Shown: positions 8,468 to 16,860 of the stretch, one piece after another
How the letters are laid out: the number at the start of each line of letters is the position of its first letter
Numbering within the stretch: position 1 is the first letter of the stretch
The notes under the pieces: model-generated
What the model saw: the letters and a program-made list of their open reading frames with translations, nothing else
The model's database searches: none
Told to the model about the DNA's origin: nothing
Origin: Aromatoleum anaerobium
GTDB taxonomy: Bacteria; Pseudomonadota; Gammaproteobacteria; Burkholderiales; Rhodocyclaceae
Length of the DNA stretch: 64,000 nucleotides
Reading direction: 5' to 3'
NCBI RefSeq assembly: GCF_012910705.2
Contig: NZ_WTVG02000040.1
Location: 868,001-932,000 of the forward strand
Position numbers and translations under genes: made by a program

Positions 8468-10215
8468 GCCTTCCCCTCCTTTCTCAAGCCCTCGGTTGCA
8501 GCGTGGTCGAGTTCCAGCGTCCTCGGATTGACGACGACGCCGTAGTTGTCCTCAGCGCTCTGCTGGGAAACGTAGCCATAGCAGACCTCGCGCGCGACGA
8601 GTTCAGCCGGCCGCCGGCGCGGATCCCCGTAGCCGCCGCCGCCGCCGGCAACTTGGTACCAGCGCGTCCCTTTCGGAATTCCGGATACGACTTCCTTGCT
8701 CCTGCACTTGTGCACGCTGCCGTCCGGATAGCGCAGCTCGCCGCGATTGAGGATGCCGGCGCCGCCACCGAGAATCCCCTGCGCCTCCGAGCCCGGATCG
8801 ATGCCGTCGCCGAACGCGCTGATGAGGTTGCCGCCGTTGAGAAACTCCATCTCCATCTCGACGCCGAGCCCGCCGCGCCACTGGCCCGGCCCGGCCGAGT
8901 CGGGCATGTACTCGAAGCGGTGCAGGAACAGCGGTTCCTTCATCTCGAACATCTCGGGATCTTGGGCGAGCAGGCCGCCGCCGCACGCGATCAGGCCAAT
9001 GTGGTCGTAGCCGTCGGCCCCCTGCGTGCCGCCGCCGCCGCCCTTGAGCCCGTTGAACAGGATGTCGACGAACGGCTGGCCGGTGCGGTCGTTCGTGCCG
9101 ACCGCGGCGATCGCGAACAGCGGATTCCACGCCGCGGTGACACGCTCGGGCAACGCTTGCGACAGCGCGTCGAAGATCGCCGCGGAGATCTGGTCGGACA
9201 GGTGGTTACCGAACGTACTCGCCGCCGGGAAGCGCGGGTTGAGCATCGAGCCTTCCGGAATATGCGCGGTGAGCGGTCGCACCATTCCGGCGTTCTGCGG
9301 AATGTTCGGGTCCTTCAGGCACATCAGCAGCGTCAGGATCACCGACGTCATGCTCGAACCGAGCGGCGCGTTGACATAGCCGGGCGTCTGCGGCGCCGTC
9401 CCCGTGAAGTCGAAGTGGATGTCCTCGTCCTTGACCGTCACCGCGACCTTGATGTCCATCGTCGAACCGACGTTGAAGCCGTCGTAATGAACGATCGAGG
9501 CGCCGTGATACGTGCCGTCCGGAATCGCGCGGATCTCGGCGCGCATCTGCTGCTCGGTGGCGTTGTAGAGGTGTTGCAGGTGCGCATCGAAGCGTTCCCA
9601 GCCGTAGCGCTCGACGAGCTTCCCGAGCTCGCGTTCGCCGACCGCGCAGCCGCCGATCGCGGCCTGGATGTCTTCCTGGACGATCGGGAAGCGGATGTTG
9701 CCGAACACCAAATCCCACACGTCCTGGCGCTTGCGGCCTTTCTCGTACAACTTGACCGGGGTGATCCGCAGCGCTTCCTGCCAGATCTCCGTCGCGCCGG
9801 GGTTGTACGCGCCGGCGACCGCGCCGCCGACGTCGGCTTGGTGGCCGTTGATCGCGGAGAAGCCGATCAGCCGGTCGGCCGCGAAGATCGGCCGCACGAT
9901 CTTGACGTCGGCCGCCTGGTTGCCGCCGGTGAAGGGATCGTTATGGATGATCACGTCGCCCGGGTACAGCTCGTCGCCGTAGTAGTCGACCATGTACTTG
10001 ATACCGAGCGGCACCGCGAACGCCAGGATCGGGATATAGGCCGTCTGCTCCATCATCTGGCCGCGCGCGTCGTAAAGACCGGTGACGAAATCGCGTGCTT
10101 CGCTGAGGATCGGCGAGCGCGCGGTACGCAGCATCACCAGTCCCATCTCCTCGGTGATCGCCTTGAGCCGGCGCTGGATCACCGTCACAAGGATCGGATC
10201 GATCGCGTTCGTCAT
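8464..10215 (-). CDS. Hydantoinase B / oxoprolinase / ketone-carboxylase family subunit
   Basis: A 583-aa HyuB-type protein (MTNAIDPILVTVIQRRLKAI at the N-terminus, then SPILSEARDFVTGLYDARGQ and HNDPFTGGNQAADVKIVRP), a layout shared by N-methylhydantoinase B, 5-oxoprolinase and the alpha-type subunits of acetone and acetophenone carboxylases. The DPF(Y)xGGxHxxD-like segment, probable metal ligands, is present as NDPFTGGNQAAD, with Gln where a His is often seen. It forms an ATP-dependent enzyme with the upstream HyuA-like protein: the two genes overlap by 4 bp, and this gene also overlaps the mutase gene by 4 bp. Hydantoinase (ring opening) and carboxylase activities cannot be separated from sequence; the CoA-catabolic context leans to a carboxylase or to cleavage of a cyclic intermediate. 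Confidence 0.83.
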   Translation of the reverse strand: MTNAIDPILVTVIQRRLKAITEEMGLVMLRTARSPILSEARDFVTGLYDARGQMMEQTAYIPILAFAVPLGIKYMVDYYGDELYPGDVIIHNDPFTGGNQAADVKIVRPIFAADRLIGFSAINGHQADVGGAVAGAYNPGATEIWQEALRITPVKLYEKGRKRQDVWDLVFGNIRFPIVQEDIQAAIGGCAVGERELGKLVERYGWERFDAHLQHLYNATEQQMRAEIRAIPDGTYHGASIVHYDGFNVGSTMDIKVAVTVKDEDIHFDFTGTAPQTPGYVNAPLGSSMTSVILTLLMCLKDPNIPQNAGMVRPLTAHIPEGSMLNPRFPAASTFGNHLSDQISAAIFDALSQALPERVTAAWNPLFAIAAVGTNDRTGQPFVDILFNGLKGGGGGTQGADGYDHIGLIACGGGLLAQDPEMFEMKEPLFLHRFEYMPDSAGPGQWRGGLGVEMEMEFLNGGNLISAFGDGIDPGSEAQGILGGGAGILNRGELRYPDGSVHKCRSKEVVSGIPKGTRWYQVAGGGGGYGDPRRRPAELVAREVCYGYVSQQSAEDNYGVVVNPRTLELDHAATEGLRKEGKA

Positions 10216-12320
10216 TCGAAAACCCTCCGCAAATAGGTATGCCCGATTTCCTTATGGAAGAGACAGAAGGTGCCCGCGCGGTCGACGACGAAGTCGTACT
10301 CGGGCGACACCAAGGTCGTCGTCGTGACCTGCTCGATCAGCGCCGGGCCGCTGCCGATGTTGCCGAACACCATCGCCTCGCCGTCATAGACGGGAATGTC
10401 GCGGAACGCCCGCTCGCCGGCGAGATACACCTGTCGCGTGCCCTTGCGGCAGCACTCCGCGCTCTCGTCGCCGCGCTCCATGAATTGCATCGCCGGCTTC
10501 GCCGTGATGCCGACGACCGTCACGCGCAGGTTGACGACCTCGATCTCAGTCGCGGTCCCGGCCAGCGAATAGCCGTAGAGACGGTCGTGCTCGCGATGGA
10601 GGGCGTCGCGCAGGTAGTCCATGCCATCGGCTTCGAAGCGGATGATGTCGAAGCTGCAGGTGATCTCGTTATGCTGGCCGAGGTAACGCATGTCCGCCGC
10701 GTAGTCGACGCGCACGCGGTCGCGGTCCTCGACTTTTTCGTCGTGCAGCACAGCCCGCCCTTCCCTTTCAAGCTCCCCGAGAAGCTGCGTCATCAGCCTC
10801 GCATCCGCCTTCGACGCCAGCGCGTGGTAGGTGCGCACGTAGCTGTGCTTGAAGTCGGATCGCAGCATCCCGCTCGCGCAGAAGATCGAGGACTCCTTCG
10901 GCACCAGGATCACCGGCAGATCGAGTTCGAGCGCGATCATCGCTCCGTGGATCGGCCCCGCTCCGCCGGCGACGACAAGCGGGAATTCACGTGGGTCGAT
11001 GCCGCGGCTGACGGTGATTTCGCGCAATCCCGCCGCCATGTTGACGTTGACGAGGTGGTACATGCCCGCCGCCGCCTCCTCGACCGTGAGGCCGAGCGGC
11101 TTCGCGATATGCGTGTCGATCGCGGTCCGCGCCGCCTTGACGTCGAGCTTCATCCGGCCGCCGAGGAAATACTCGGGATCGAGATAGCCAAGCACGAGGC
11201 TCGCGTCGGTGCAGGTCGGCAGCGTGCCGCCGCGCCCGTAGCACGCCGGTCCCGGATCGGCGCCGGCGCTCTGGGGTCCCATCCGCAGCAGCCCGCCGTC
11301 GTCGATCCAGCCGATCGAGCCGCCGCCCGAGCCAATCGTGTGGATGTCGAGCATCGGCAGCGCAAGCCGCTGGCGGTTGATCCAGCCTTCGCTGCGCAAG
11401 AGCGGCACGCCGTCCTGCACAACCGCGGCGTCGAACGACGTGCCTCCCATGTCGACCGTCATGCAGCGGTCGTAGCCCTGGACACCGGCGAACGTGATGC
11501 CGGCCGTCGGGCCACTCGCCGGCCCGGACAGCAGTGTCATGACCGCACGCTCGTCGGTCGAAGCCGGCGTCGCGACGCCGCCGTTCGACTGCATGATCAG
11601 CAGGACGCCTTCGAAGCCGATCCCTTTCAGGTTCTCGAGCAGCGCGTCGAGGTAGCGCCGCAGGATCGGGCCGACGTAGCTGTTCAGCGCCGCGGTCGAC
11701 ACGCGCTCGTACATCCGCGCCTGCGGCAGCAATTCGGATGACGTCGTGAGGTACGCCCCCGGAAGCATCTCGGCGACCATCCGCTTCGCCGCCTGCTCGT
11801 GCGCCGGATTCGCATAGCTGTGCATGAAGCAGATGGCGACCGCGTCGACCTCCTGCCGCTTCAGTTCCTCGACCGCCGCGCGCAGCGACGACTCGTCGAG
11901 CGGCGTCACGACCTCCCCGGCGGCATTGATCCGCTCGTTGACCGGAAGGCGGCGGTCGCGCGGCACCAGCGGCGGCGGCGGCGTGAGCTTGTTGTTGTAC
12001 AGCTCCTCGCGGTAGCCGCGCCGCATCTCGAGGATGTCGCGAAACCCCGCCGTCGTCAGCAGTCCGGTCTTGACGCCCCGGCCGGTGAGGACGGCGTTCG
12101 TCGTGACGGTCGTGCCATGCACGACCAGCTCGACCTTCGCGACGAATTCACCGAGGCTCAAGCCAAGCTTGTCGGCCATCTCCCGCAGGCCGTTGAGCAC
12201 GCCGATCGACGGGTCCTTCGGTGTGCTCGATGTCTTGAACACGCTCGAATTGCCGTGCGAGTCGATGAGGAGGAAGTCGGTAAACGTGCCCCCGACGTCC
12301 ACGCCGATTCGATAATTCAT
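10212..12320 (-). CDS. Hydantoinase A / oxoprolinase / ketone-carboxylase family ATPase subunit
   Basis: A 702-aa HyuA-type subunit. It opens with the actin-fold phosphate loop RIGVDVGGTFTDFLLID, continues with HGTTVTTNAVLTGRGVKTGL, and has the second nucleotide-site texts DMGGTSFD and the glycine-rich GSGGGSIGWID. It should phosphorylate or otherwise activate the substrate (amide, enolate or carbonate) with ATP for the HyuB-like partner. The length fits HyuA and the beta subunits of acetone/acetophenone carboxylases. No small gamma subunit of acetone carboxylase is encoded nearby; the ATC-hydrolase-like protein is the only small partner. The ATG at 12,320 is preceded by GGAGGG. It lies 50 bp downstream of the thiolase gene. 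Confidence 0.85.
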   Translation of the reverse strand: MNYRIGVDVGGTFTDFLLIDSHGNSSVFKTSSTPKDPSIGVLNGLREMADKLGLSLGEFVAKVELVVHGTTVTTNAVLTGRGVKTGLLTTAGFRDILEMRRGYREELYNNKLTPPPPLVPRDRRLPVNERINAAGEVVTPLDESSLRAAVEELKRQEVDAVAICFMHSYANPAHEQAAKRMVAEMLPGAYLTTSSELLPQARMYERVSTAALNSYVGPILRRYLDALLENLKGIGFEGVLLIMQSNGGVATPASTDERAVMTLLSGPASGPTAGITFAGVQGYDRCMTVDMGGTSFDAAVVQDGVPLLRSEGWINRQRLALPMLDIHTIGSGGGSIGWIDDGGLLRMGPQSAGADPGPACYGRGGTLPTCTDASLVLGYLDPEYFLGGRMKLDVKAARTAIDTHIAKPLGLTVEEAAAGMYHLVNVNMAAGLREITVSRGIDPREFPLVVAGGAGPIHGAMIALELDLPVILVPKESSIFCASGMLRSDFKHSYVRTYHALASKADARLMTQLLGELEREGRAVLHDEKVEDRDRVRVDYAADMRYLGQHNEITCSFDIIRFEADGMDYLRDALHREHDRLYGYSLAGTATEIEVVNLRVTVVGITAKPAMQFMERGDESAECCRKGTRQVYLAGERAFRDIPVYDGEAMVFGNIGSGPALIEQVTTTTLVSPEYDFVVDRAGTFCLFHKEIGHTYLRRVFE

Positions 12321-12370
12321 CCGGAACCCTCCTTTGGTTTTCGGGCGGCCCGCCTCCAGGCCGGTCCCGG

Positions 12371-13576
12371 TCAGCGGTCGCCGACCTGCAATACGACGGC
12401 CATCGCACTGTCGCCGGCCGCACAGCCGGTGAAGAGGCCGTAGCCACCGCCGCGCAGCACGAGTTCCTCGATCAGCTCGATCACGGATCGCGTCCCCATC
12501 GGCGCCTGCGGGTGGCCCCAGACCAGCGAGCAGCCCCAGTTGTTCATGTGCTCGAGATCCGCACCGGTTTCCCGTGCGAACACGATGTCGTTGAGGGCGA
12601 ACGGGTTGTGAGTCTTGACCGCATCCATCTGCGCGATCGAGAGCCCGGCTTGGTCGAGCGCCCGTCGCGCGGCCGGAACGGACGCTTCCGGCATGTACGC
12701 AAGGGGCACACGCGCCTGGCCGAATCCGAGCAGGCGTACGACGATCGAGGGCTGCGACGAGAGTTCCCGCGCCCGGTCCGCGTTGGTGACGACGATCGCG
12801 GCATTGCCGTCGGCGGGATGGGTCTGGCAGCCGTAGGTGACGCTGCCATCTTCGAGCACCGGACGCAGACGTCCGAGCCCTTCGGGCGTCGAATGGTTGA
12901 TGCCCTCGTCGCCGTCGAGCGTCGCCGCGTTCTTCCTCAAATCGGGCGTCGGCACCTCGAACGGCAACGTCATGAAGCGCCGCAGGAACGCGGAGTCGTC
13001 GACGAGCGCGTCCCGGTACTGCGCTTCGCGGCGCAAAACGAGTTCATGCTGCTGCGACATCGAAATACCGTGCTTTTTCGCGACGTTCTCGGCGGTCGCG
13101 AGCATCGAGTGGCCGCCGAGGGGATCGCACGCGAAGTTGTCGAGCACCCAGTTTTCGCTCGCGCCCGTACCACCCGGCGACCGTGGGTCGGGGTAATAGA
13201 GATGCGGACCGTTCGAGGTGCGGTCGCAGGTGACGGTCAGCACCGCGCCGGCGAGGCCCAGCTCGATTTCCTGCGCCGCGGCGAGCAAACAGCGCACGCC
13301 GGTCGCGCAGGCCTGCATCACCGTCGGGCCGGCCACCTGCCTCGCTCCGACAATCCCGGCGAGCCAAGGCAGGCCGTAAAACGCGTGGCGCTGCGGCACA
13401 GACATGCCGAGCACGCCGTAATCGAAGGTTTCCGCTGGAATGCTGCGCCGCATGAGCTCGCACTTCGTCACATGCGCAGCAAATTCGACGCTGTGCAGTG
13501 CGGCGAGGCTGCCCTGCCAGCGGGCAAAGGGCGTACTCCAGTACGCGCCGTAAGGTATCTCGGCCTTGAGTGCCAT
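12371..13576 (-). CDS. Thiolase-family acyl-CoA acetyl/acyltransferase
   Basis: A 401-aa thiolase and first gene of the minus-strand catabolic operon. The ATG at 13,576 follows an AAAGGAGGA box by 4 nt; longer in-frame reading upstream has no such support. The nucleophilic cysteine is C90 in MQACATGVRCL. The NEAF-like loop reads HNPFALND, the GHP motif is WGCSLVWGHPQAPMGTR and the second catalytic cysteine is in FTGCAAGDSA, so both cysteines and the base histidine are in place. It is closer to the diverse catabolic thiolases than to PhaA/FadA, whose motifs read NEAFA and GGAIAxGHP. The expected role is terminal thiolysis of a 3-oxoacyl-CoA, or Claisen-type condensation. The AT-rich promoter region lies upstream, shared with the divergent regulator gene. 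Confidence 0.85.
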   Translation of the reverse strand: MALKAEIPYGAYWSTPFARWQGSLAALHSVEFAAHVTKCELMRRSIPAETFDYGVLGMSVPQRHAFYGLPWLAGIVGARQVAGPTVMQACATGVRCLLAAAQEIELGLAGAVLTVTCDRTSNGPHLYYPDPRSPGGTGASENWVLDNFACDPLGGHSMLATAENVAKKHGISMSQQHELVLRREAQYRDALVDDSAFLRRFMTLPFEVPTPDLRKNAATLDGDEGINHSTPEGLGRLRPVLEDGSVTYGCQTHPADGNAAIVVTNADRARELSSQPSIVVRLLGFGQARVPLAYMPEASVPAARRALDQAGLSIAQMDAVKTHNPFALNDIVFARETGADLEHMNNWGCSLVWGHPQAPMGTRSVIELIEELVLRGGGYGLFTGCAAGDSAMAVVLQVGDR

Positions 13577-13665
13577 TGTCTCCTCCTTTTGTCGTCTCTC
13601 GCTGCCCCGCGCACCGCAGCGCGGAGGTGAGCTCGGACTTGTTGGTGCCAACTTTGATACCTGTT

Positions 13666-13704
13666 CGATTGAAAGTCAATCGATCATTTTAATTATTTTG
13701 ATCG
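13666..13704. promoter_or_regulatory. Two overlapping inverted repeats, candidate operator for the MarR-like regulator
   Basis: CGATTGAAAGTCAATCG (13,666-13,682) is a perfect 7-bp inverted repeat with a 3-bp centre. It shares its last two bases with a second repeat, CGATCA-N12-TGATCG (13,681-13,704). A further half-site with the same text, TCGATTGAA, occurs at 13,828-13,836, shortly before the regulator gene. The surrounding 60 bp are much more AT-rich than the flanking genes and lie between the divergent thiolase operon and regulator. This is what a shared operator/promoter region looks like; binding itself is inferred. Confidence 0.5.
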
Positions 13705-13862
13705 GTTTTTCATTAAACACGATCGAGGGTGGGATGGCATCGCGGCCGGTCATGCGGGCGCGCCGAGGACCGGGTGCGCGACGGAGGGGACGTTGACAAC
13801 GCCGAACGGCAGCAGATACAGTGAAAATCGATTGAAATTACGTTCACAGCAAGCGAGCCATT

Positions 13863-14465
13863 TTGTCTACAGTCATCGCCACCACGCACGTCGAGGAAAC
13901 GGAATTGGATCAGAGCTACTACAAGGGCTGGCATCTGGGGGGCACGCACCACGATGCGATGACCACAGAGTTTGAGTGGGCAATACTGCGTTTCGAGCAG
14001 GCGTTCCAGCGCTTCATGCTGCAGGTCGCGAGCATGTGCGGGCTCGGTGAGCTCAGTTCCGCGGAGCTCGTGCTTCTTCATGTCATTCGCATGCAGGAGG
14101 GCCCCAAGACGGCTGCCGTGCTCGCGCGCCAGCTCAACCTGGACGGGATCACGAACGTCCAGTACAGCCTGCGCAAGCTGCTCAACTTCGGCCTCGTCGA
14201 CAAGATCAAGGGCGGAAACAGCAAGATCTGGACGTACGCCGTCACCGAACGGGCCGCAGCGATGCTCGACGACTACACGCGGATCCGCCGCGAAATGTTG
14301 ACCGACCAGACGAAGAACATCGAGCACATCGACAAGAAGCTATACGAGACCGCGAAGCTGCTCAGCATGCTCACTGGCACCTACGACGAAGCGAGCCGAA
14401 TCTCGGCGACTTATTGCCGCGTCACGCCTCCGGCGGACGGCGAGAAGGGCCGGACCTCGGCATGA
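13863..14465 (+). CDS. MarR-like winged-helix transcriptional regulator
   Basis: A 200-aa predicted winged-helix protein. The central part (LSSAELVLLHVIRMQEGP, then VLARQLNLDGITNVQYSLRKL, then GLVDKIKGGNSKIWTYAVTE) has the helix-turn-helix and wing pattern of the MarR-like group, with a long C-terminal helix for dimerisation. It is divergent from the thiolase operon and upstream of the dehydrogenase/hydratase gene, so it probably controls both arms, with a CoA thioester or aromatic acid as likely effector. The start is uncertain: the longest frame begins with TTG at 13,863 without a good ribosome-binding site, and an ATG near residue 33 (MTTEFEWAI) is possible. Confidence 0.7.
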   Translation: MSTVIATTHVEETELDQSYYKGWHLGGTHHDAMTTEFEWAILRFEQAFQRFMLQVASMCGLGELSSAELVLLHVIRMQEGPKTAAVLARQLNLDGITNVQYSLRKLLNFGLVDKIKGGNSKIWTYAVTERAAAMLDDYTRIRREMLTDQTKNIEHIDKKLYETAKLLSMLTGTYDEASRISATYCRVTPPADGEKGRTSA

Positions 14466-14600
14466 TCCGCCGCCGGGGCTGCGCGGCCCCGCGCTCCTGC
14501 AGCGAGTCATGCAGGAAACCGAATTCGACCGGTAGCGGACAAGAGACGGTCTGCGCCGGGGCAGTCGACCGCCTCACAAAAAACCAAGGAGCACCGCGCC

Positions 14601-16616
14601 ATGTCCAGGACCTACTCGAATCCCCTGCTGTATCGTCCTGCCCGCCCGGCGCCGCGCCACGTCGCCGTCATAGGCGCCGGGACGATCGGCCCGGACATCG
14701 GCTATTACCTCAAGAGCGCCCTGCCGCATATCCGGCTCACGCTCGTCGACGTCGCGCAGCCCGCGCTCGACCGCGCGCTGCAGCGCTGCGACGACTACGC
14801 CCGCAAAGCGGTTGCGCGCGGCAAGATGAGCGAGGCCGAAGCCGCAGCGGTGAACGCCGGCATCGTCGGAACGCTCGACTATCACGCACTCGCCGACTGC
14901 GACTGGGTGATCGAGGCGGCGACCGAGAACCTGTCGCTTAAGCAACGTATTTTTGCTGACGTCGAGCGCATCGTCTCGCCGCACGCGGTCATCACGTCAA
15001 ACACAAGTTCGCTGCCGGCGCAACGGATCTTCGCCGAGCTCGAGCGCCCGGACCGCGCGACGATCACGCACTTCTTCGCGCCGGCGTGGCGCAATCCGGC
15101 CGTCGAGGTGATCGCGTGGGAGAAGCTCGATCCCGACGTCCTCGCATATCTGAGGTGGATTTTCGCCGTCACCGGCAAGGTCCCGCTGCTGACATCCGAC
15201 GTCGTCTGCTTCATGCTCGACCGCGTCTTCGACAATTGGTGCAACGAGGCGGCGCTGCTGCTCGACCGCGCGACCGCGGCCGAGGTCGACAGCGCGGTCG
15301 CAGCGTACGTCCACGCGGGTCCGTTCTTCGTGCTGAACCTCGCTCGCGGCAATCCGATCATCACCGAGACGAATACGCTACAGGCGGAGGAGGAAGGCGA
15401 GCACTACCGGCCGGCGCCGATCTTCCGCTCAGTCGACACCTGGCTCACAGTCGCACCGGGCAAGCAGGTGGAGATGGGTCCGGAGACTGCCGCGGCGACG
15501 CGGGATCGCCTGCTCGGCGTGCTGTTTTCGCAGTCCGTCGACATCCTCGATCGCGGCATCGGGAGCGCCGCCGATCTCGATCTCGGCTGCAAGCTCGCAC
15601 TCGGCTTCAAGCACGGGCCGCTTGAACTGATGCGGGATCTCGGCGAGCCGAAATCGCACCGCATCTTCGAACGTTTCGCCGCCGAACGCCCCGGCATGCC
15701 GACGCCGGCGCGCCCGCTCGCCGACTACCAGCAGTTCTGGCGGCACCTGCTCGTCGACGATGTCGATGGCGTCAAAGTCATCACGCTGCGCCGCCCCGAG
15801 GCGCTCAACGCGCTGCACGACGAAATGACGGACGAAATCCTCGCGGTGATCCGTCTGTACGAGGCCGATCCGGCGGTGCGAGGTTTCGTCATCGTCGGTT
15901 ACGGCACGAAAGCGTTCTGCGCCGGGGGCGACATCGGCCGCTTCCCGTCGATGCTCGGCGATCGCGAAGCCTCGGCACAATACGCGCGCGACTGCTCACG
16001 ACTGCTGGTGCATCTGGACGCAATGGAAAAACCGGTTGTCGCCGCACTGAACGGCATCGCGATCGGTGGCGGCTTCGAGCTCGCGATGCGCTGCCACGGC
16101 ATCGTCGCGCTTCGCCCGGCCTGGATGCAACTGCCCGAGATCACGCTCGGCATCGTGCCGGGTATAGGCGCGATGGTCGTACCGTATCGCCGCTGGCCGG
16201 ACGCTGCCGCGGTGTTCCACGGCATGTTGCGCTGCGCCGACCGCCTTGAGGCGCCGCGCGCGTTCGAACTCGGGATTGTGGACCGGCTGGCCGAGGATTA
16301 CCCCGCCTTGATCCGGGCGGCCGTGGAACGGGTCGACACGCTCGCGGGGCGACACACGGGCGTTCAGGACGGAAAAGTGCGGATCGCAGCGTTCGAACCG
16401 ATCGAACCGAAAGCCGCGAACGGGCAACTGCTGAGCGCTGAGGTGATCGGAATCATCGAAACCGCGGTCGCGGAAGCGGCGGCGGCCGCGACCTTTTCCG
16501 AAGCGCTCGAAGTCGGCTACCGCGCGTGGGGGGATAGCGCCTGCACCGCGGCGGCGCGCGAAGGCATCACCGCATTCCAGCAGAGGCGCAAGCCGGACTT
16601 CACGAAGACGTCCTGA
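14601..16616 (+). CDS. Fused 3-hydroxyacyl-CoA dehydrogenase / enoyl-CoA hydratase
   Basis: A 671-aa bifunctional protein with the order reversed relative to FadB: dehydrogenase first, crotonase second. Residues about 20-380 have the NAD fold (VAVIGAGTIGPDIG) and the catalytic ITHFFAPAWRNPAVEVI segment (His followed by Glu). Residues about 385-671 are a crotonase domain with the oxyanion-hole text AFCAGGDIGRFPS and both candidate catalytic glutamates (IGGGFELAMR and LPEITLGIVPGIG). It should hydrate an enoyl-CoA and oxidise the resulting 3-hydroxyacyl-CoA, feeding the thiolase of the divergent operon. AAGGAG precedes the ATG. It is the first gene of the plus-strand arm after the regulator. 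Confidence 0.87.
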   Translation: MSRTYSNPLLYRPARPAPRHVAVIGAGTIGPDIGYYLKSALPHIRLTLVDVAQPALDRALQRCDDYARKAVARGKMSEAEAAAVNAGIVGTLDYHALADCDWVIEAATENLSLKQRIFADVERIVSPHAVITSNTSSLPAQRIFAELERPDRATITHFFAPAWRNPAVEVIAWEKLDPDVLAYLRWIFAVTGKVPLLTSDVVCFMLDRVFDNWCNEAALLLDRATAAEVDSAVAAYVHAGPFFVLNLARGNPIITETNTLQAEEEGEHYRPAPIFRSVDTWLTVAPGKQVEMGPETAAATRDRLLGVLFSQSVDILDRGIGSAADLDLGCKLALGFKHGPLELMRDLGEPKSHRIFERFAAERPGMPTPARPLADYQQFWRHLLVDDVDGVKVITLRRPEALNALHDEMTDEILAVIRLYEADPAVRGFVIVGYGTKAFCAGGDIGRFPSMLGDREASAQYARDCSRLLVHLDAMEKPVVAALNGIAIGGGFELAMRCHGIVALRPAWMQLPEITLGIVPGIGAMVVPYRRWPDAAAVFHGMLRCADRLEAPRAFELGIVDRLAEDYPALIRAAVERVDTLAGRHTGVQDGKVRIAAFEPIEPKAANGQLLSAEVIGIIETAVAEAAAAATFSEALEVGYRAWGDSACTAAAREGITAFQQRRKPDFTKTS

Positions 16617-16860
16617 GCCGCACACTGCCGCCTTTTCGCCCAAGCCGAAATTCATCCTGGCGGTCGACGGCCGAATCCGCGTGTCCGCCGCCGTTCGGCA
16701 TTCCCGCAGGTCGGCGCCCTCGCCTCCCGGTGAAACATGCAGCACCGGGACAGGCGCTGCGGCCATCGGATAGTCGTGCGCGACCCCGCTCCCTAGTCTG
16801 GGGCAACACGTGATAGGGCTGCGAAGCCATGCCACGTCCCGGCGACCCAGCAAGGAGTGG

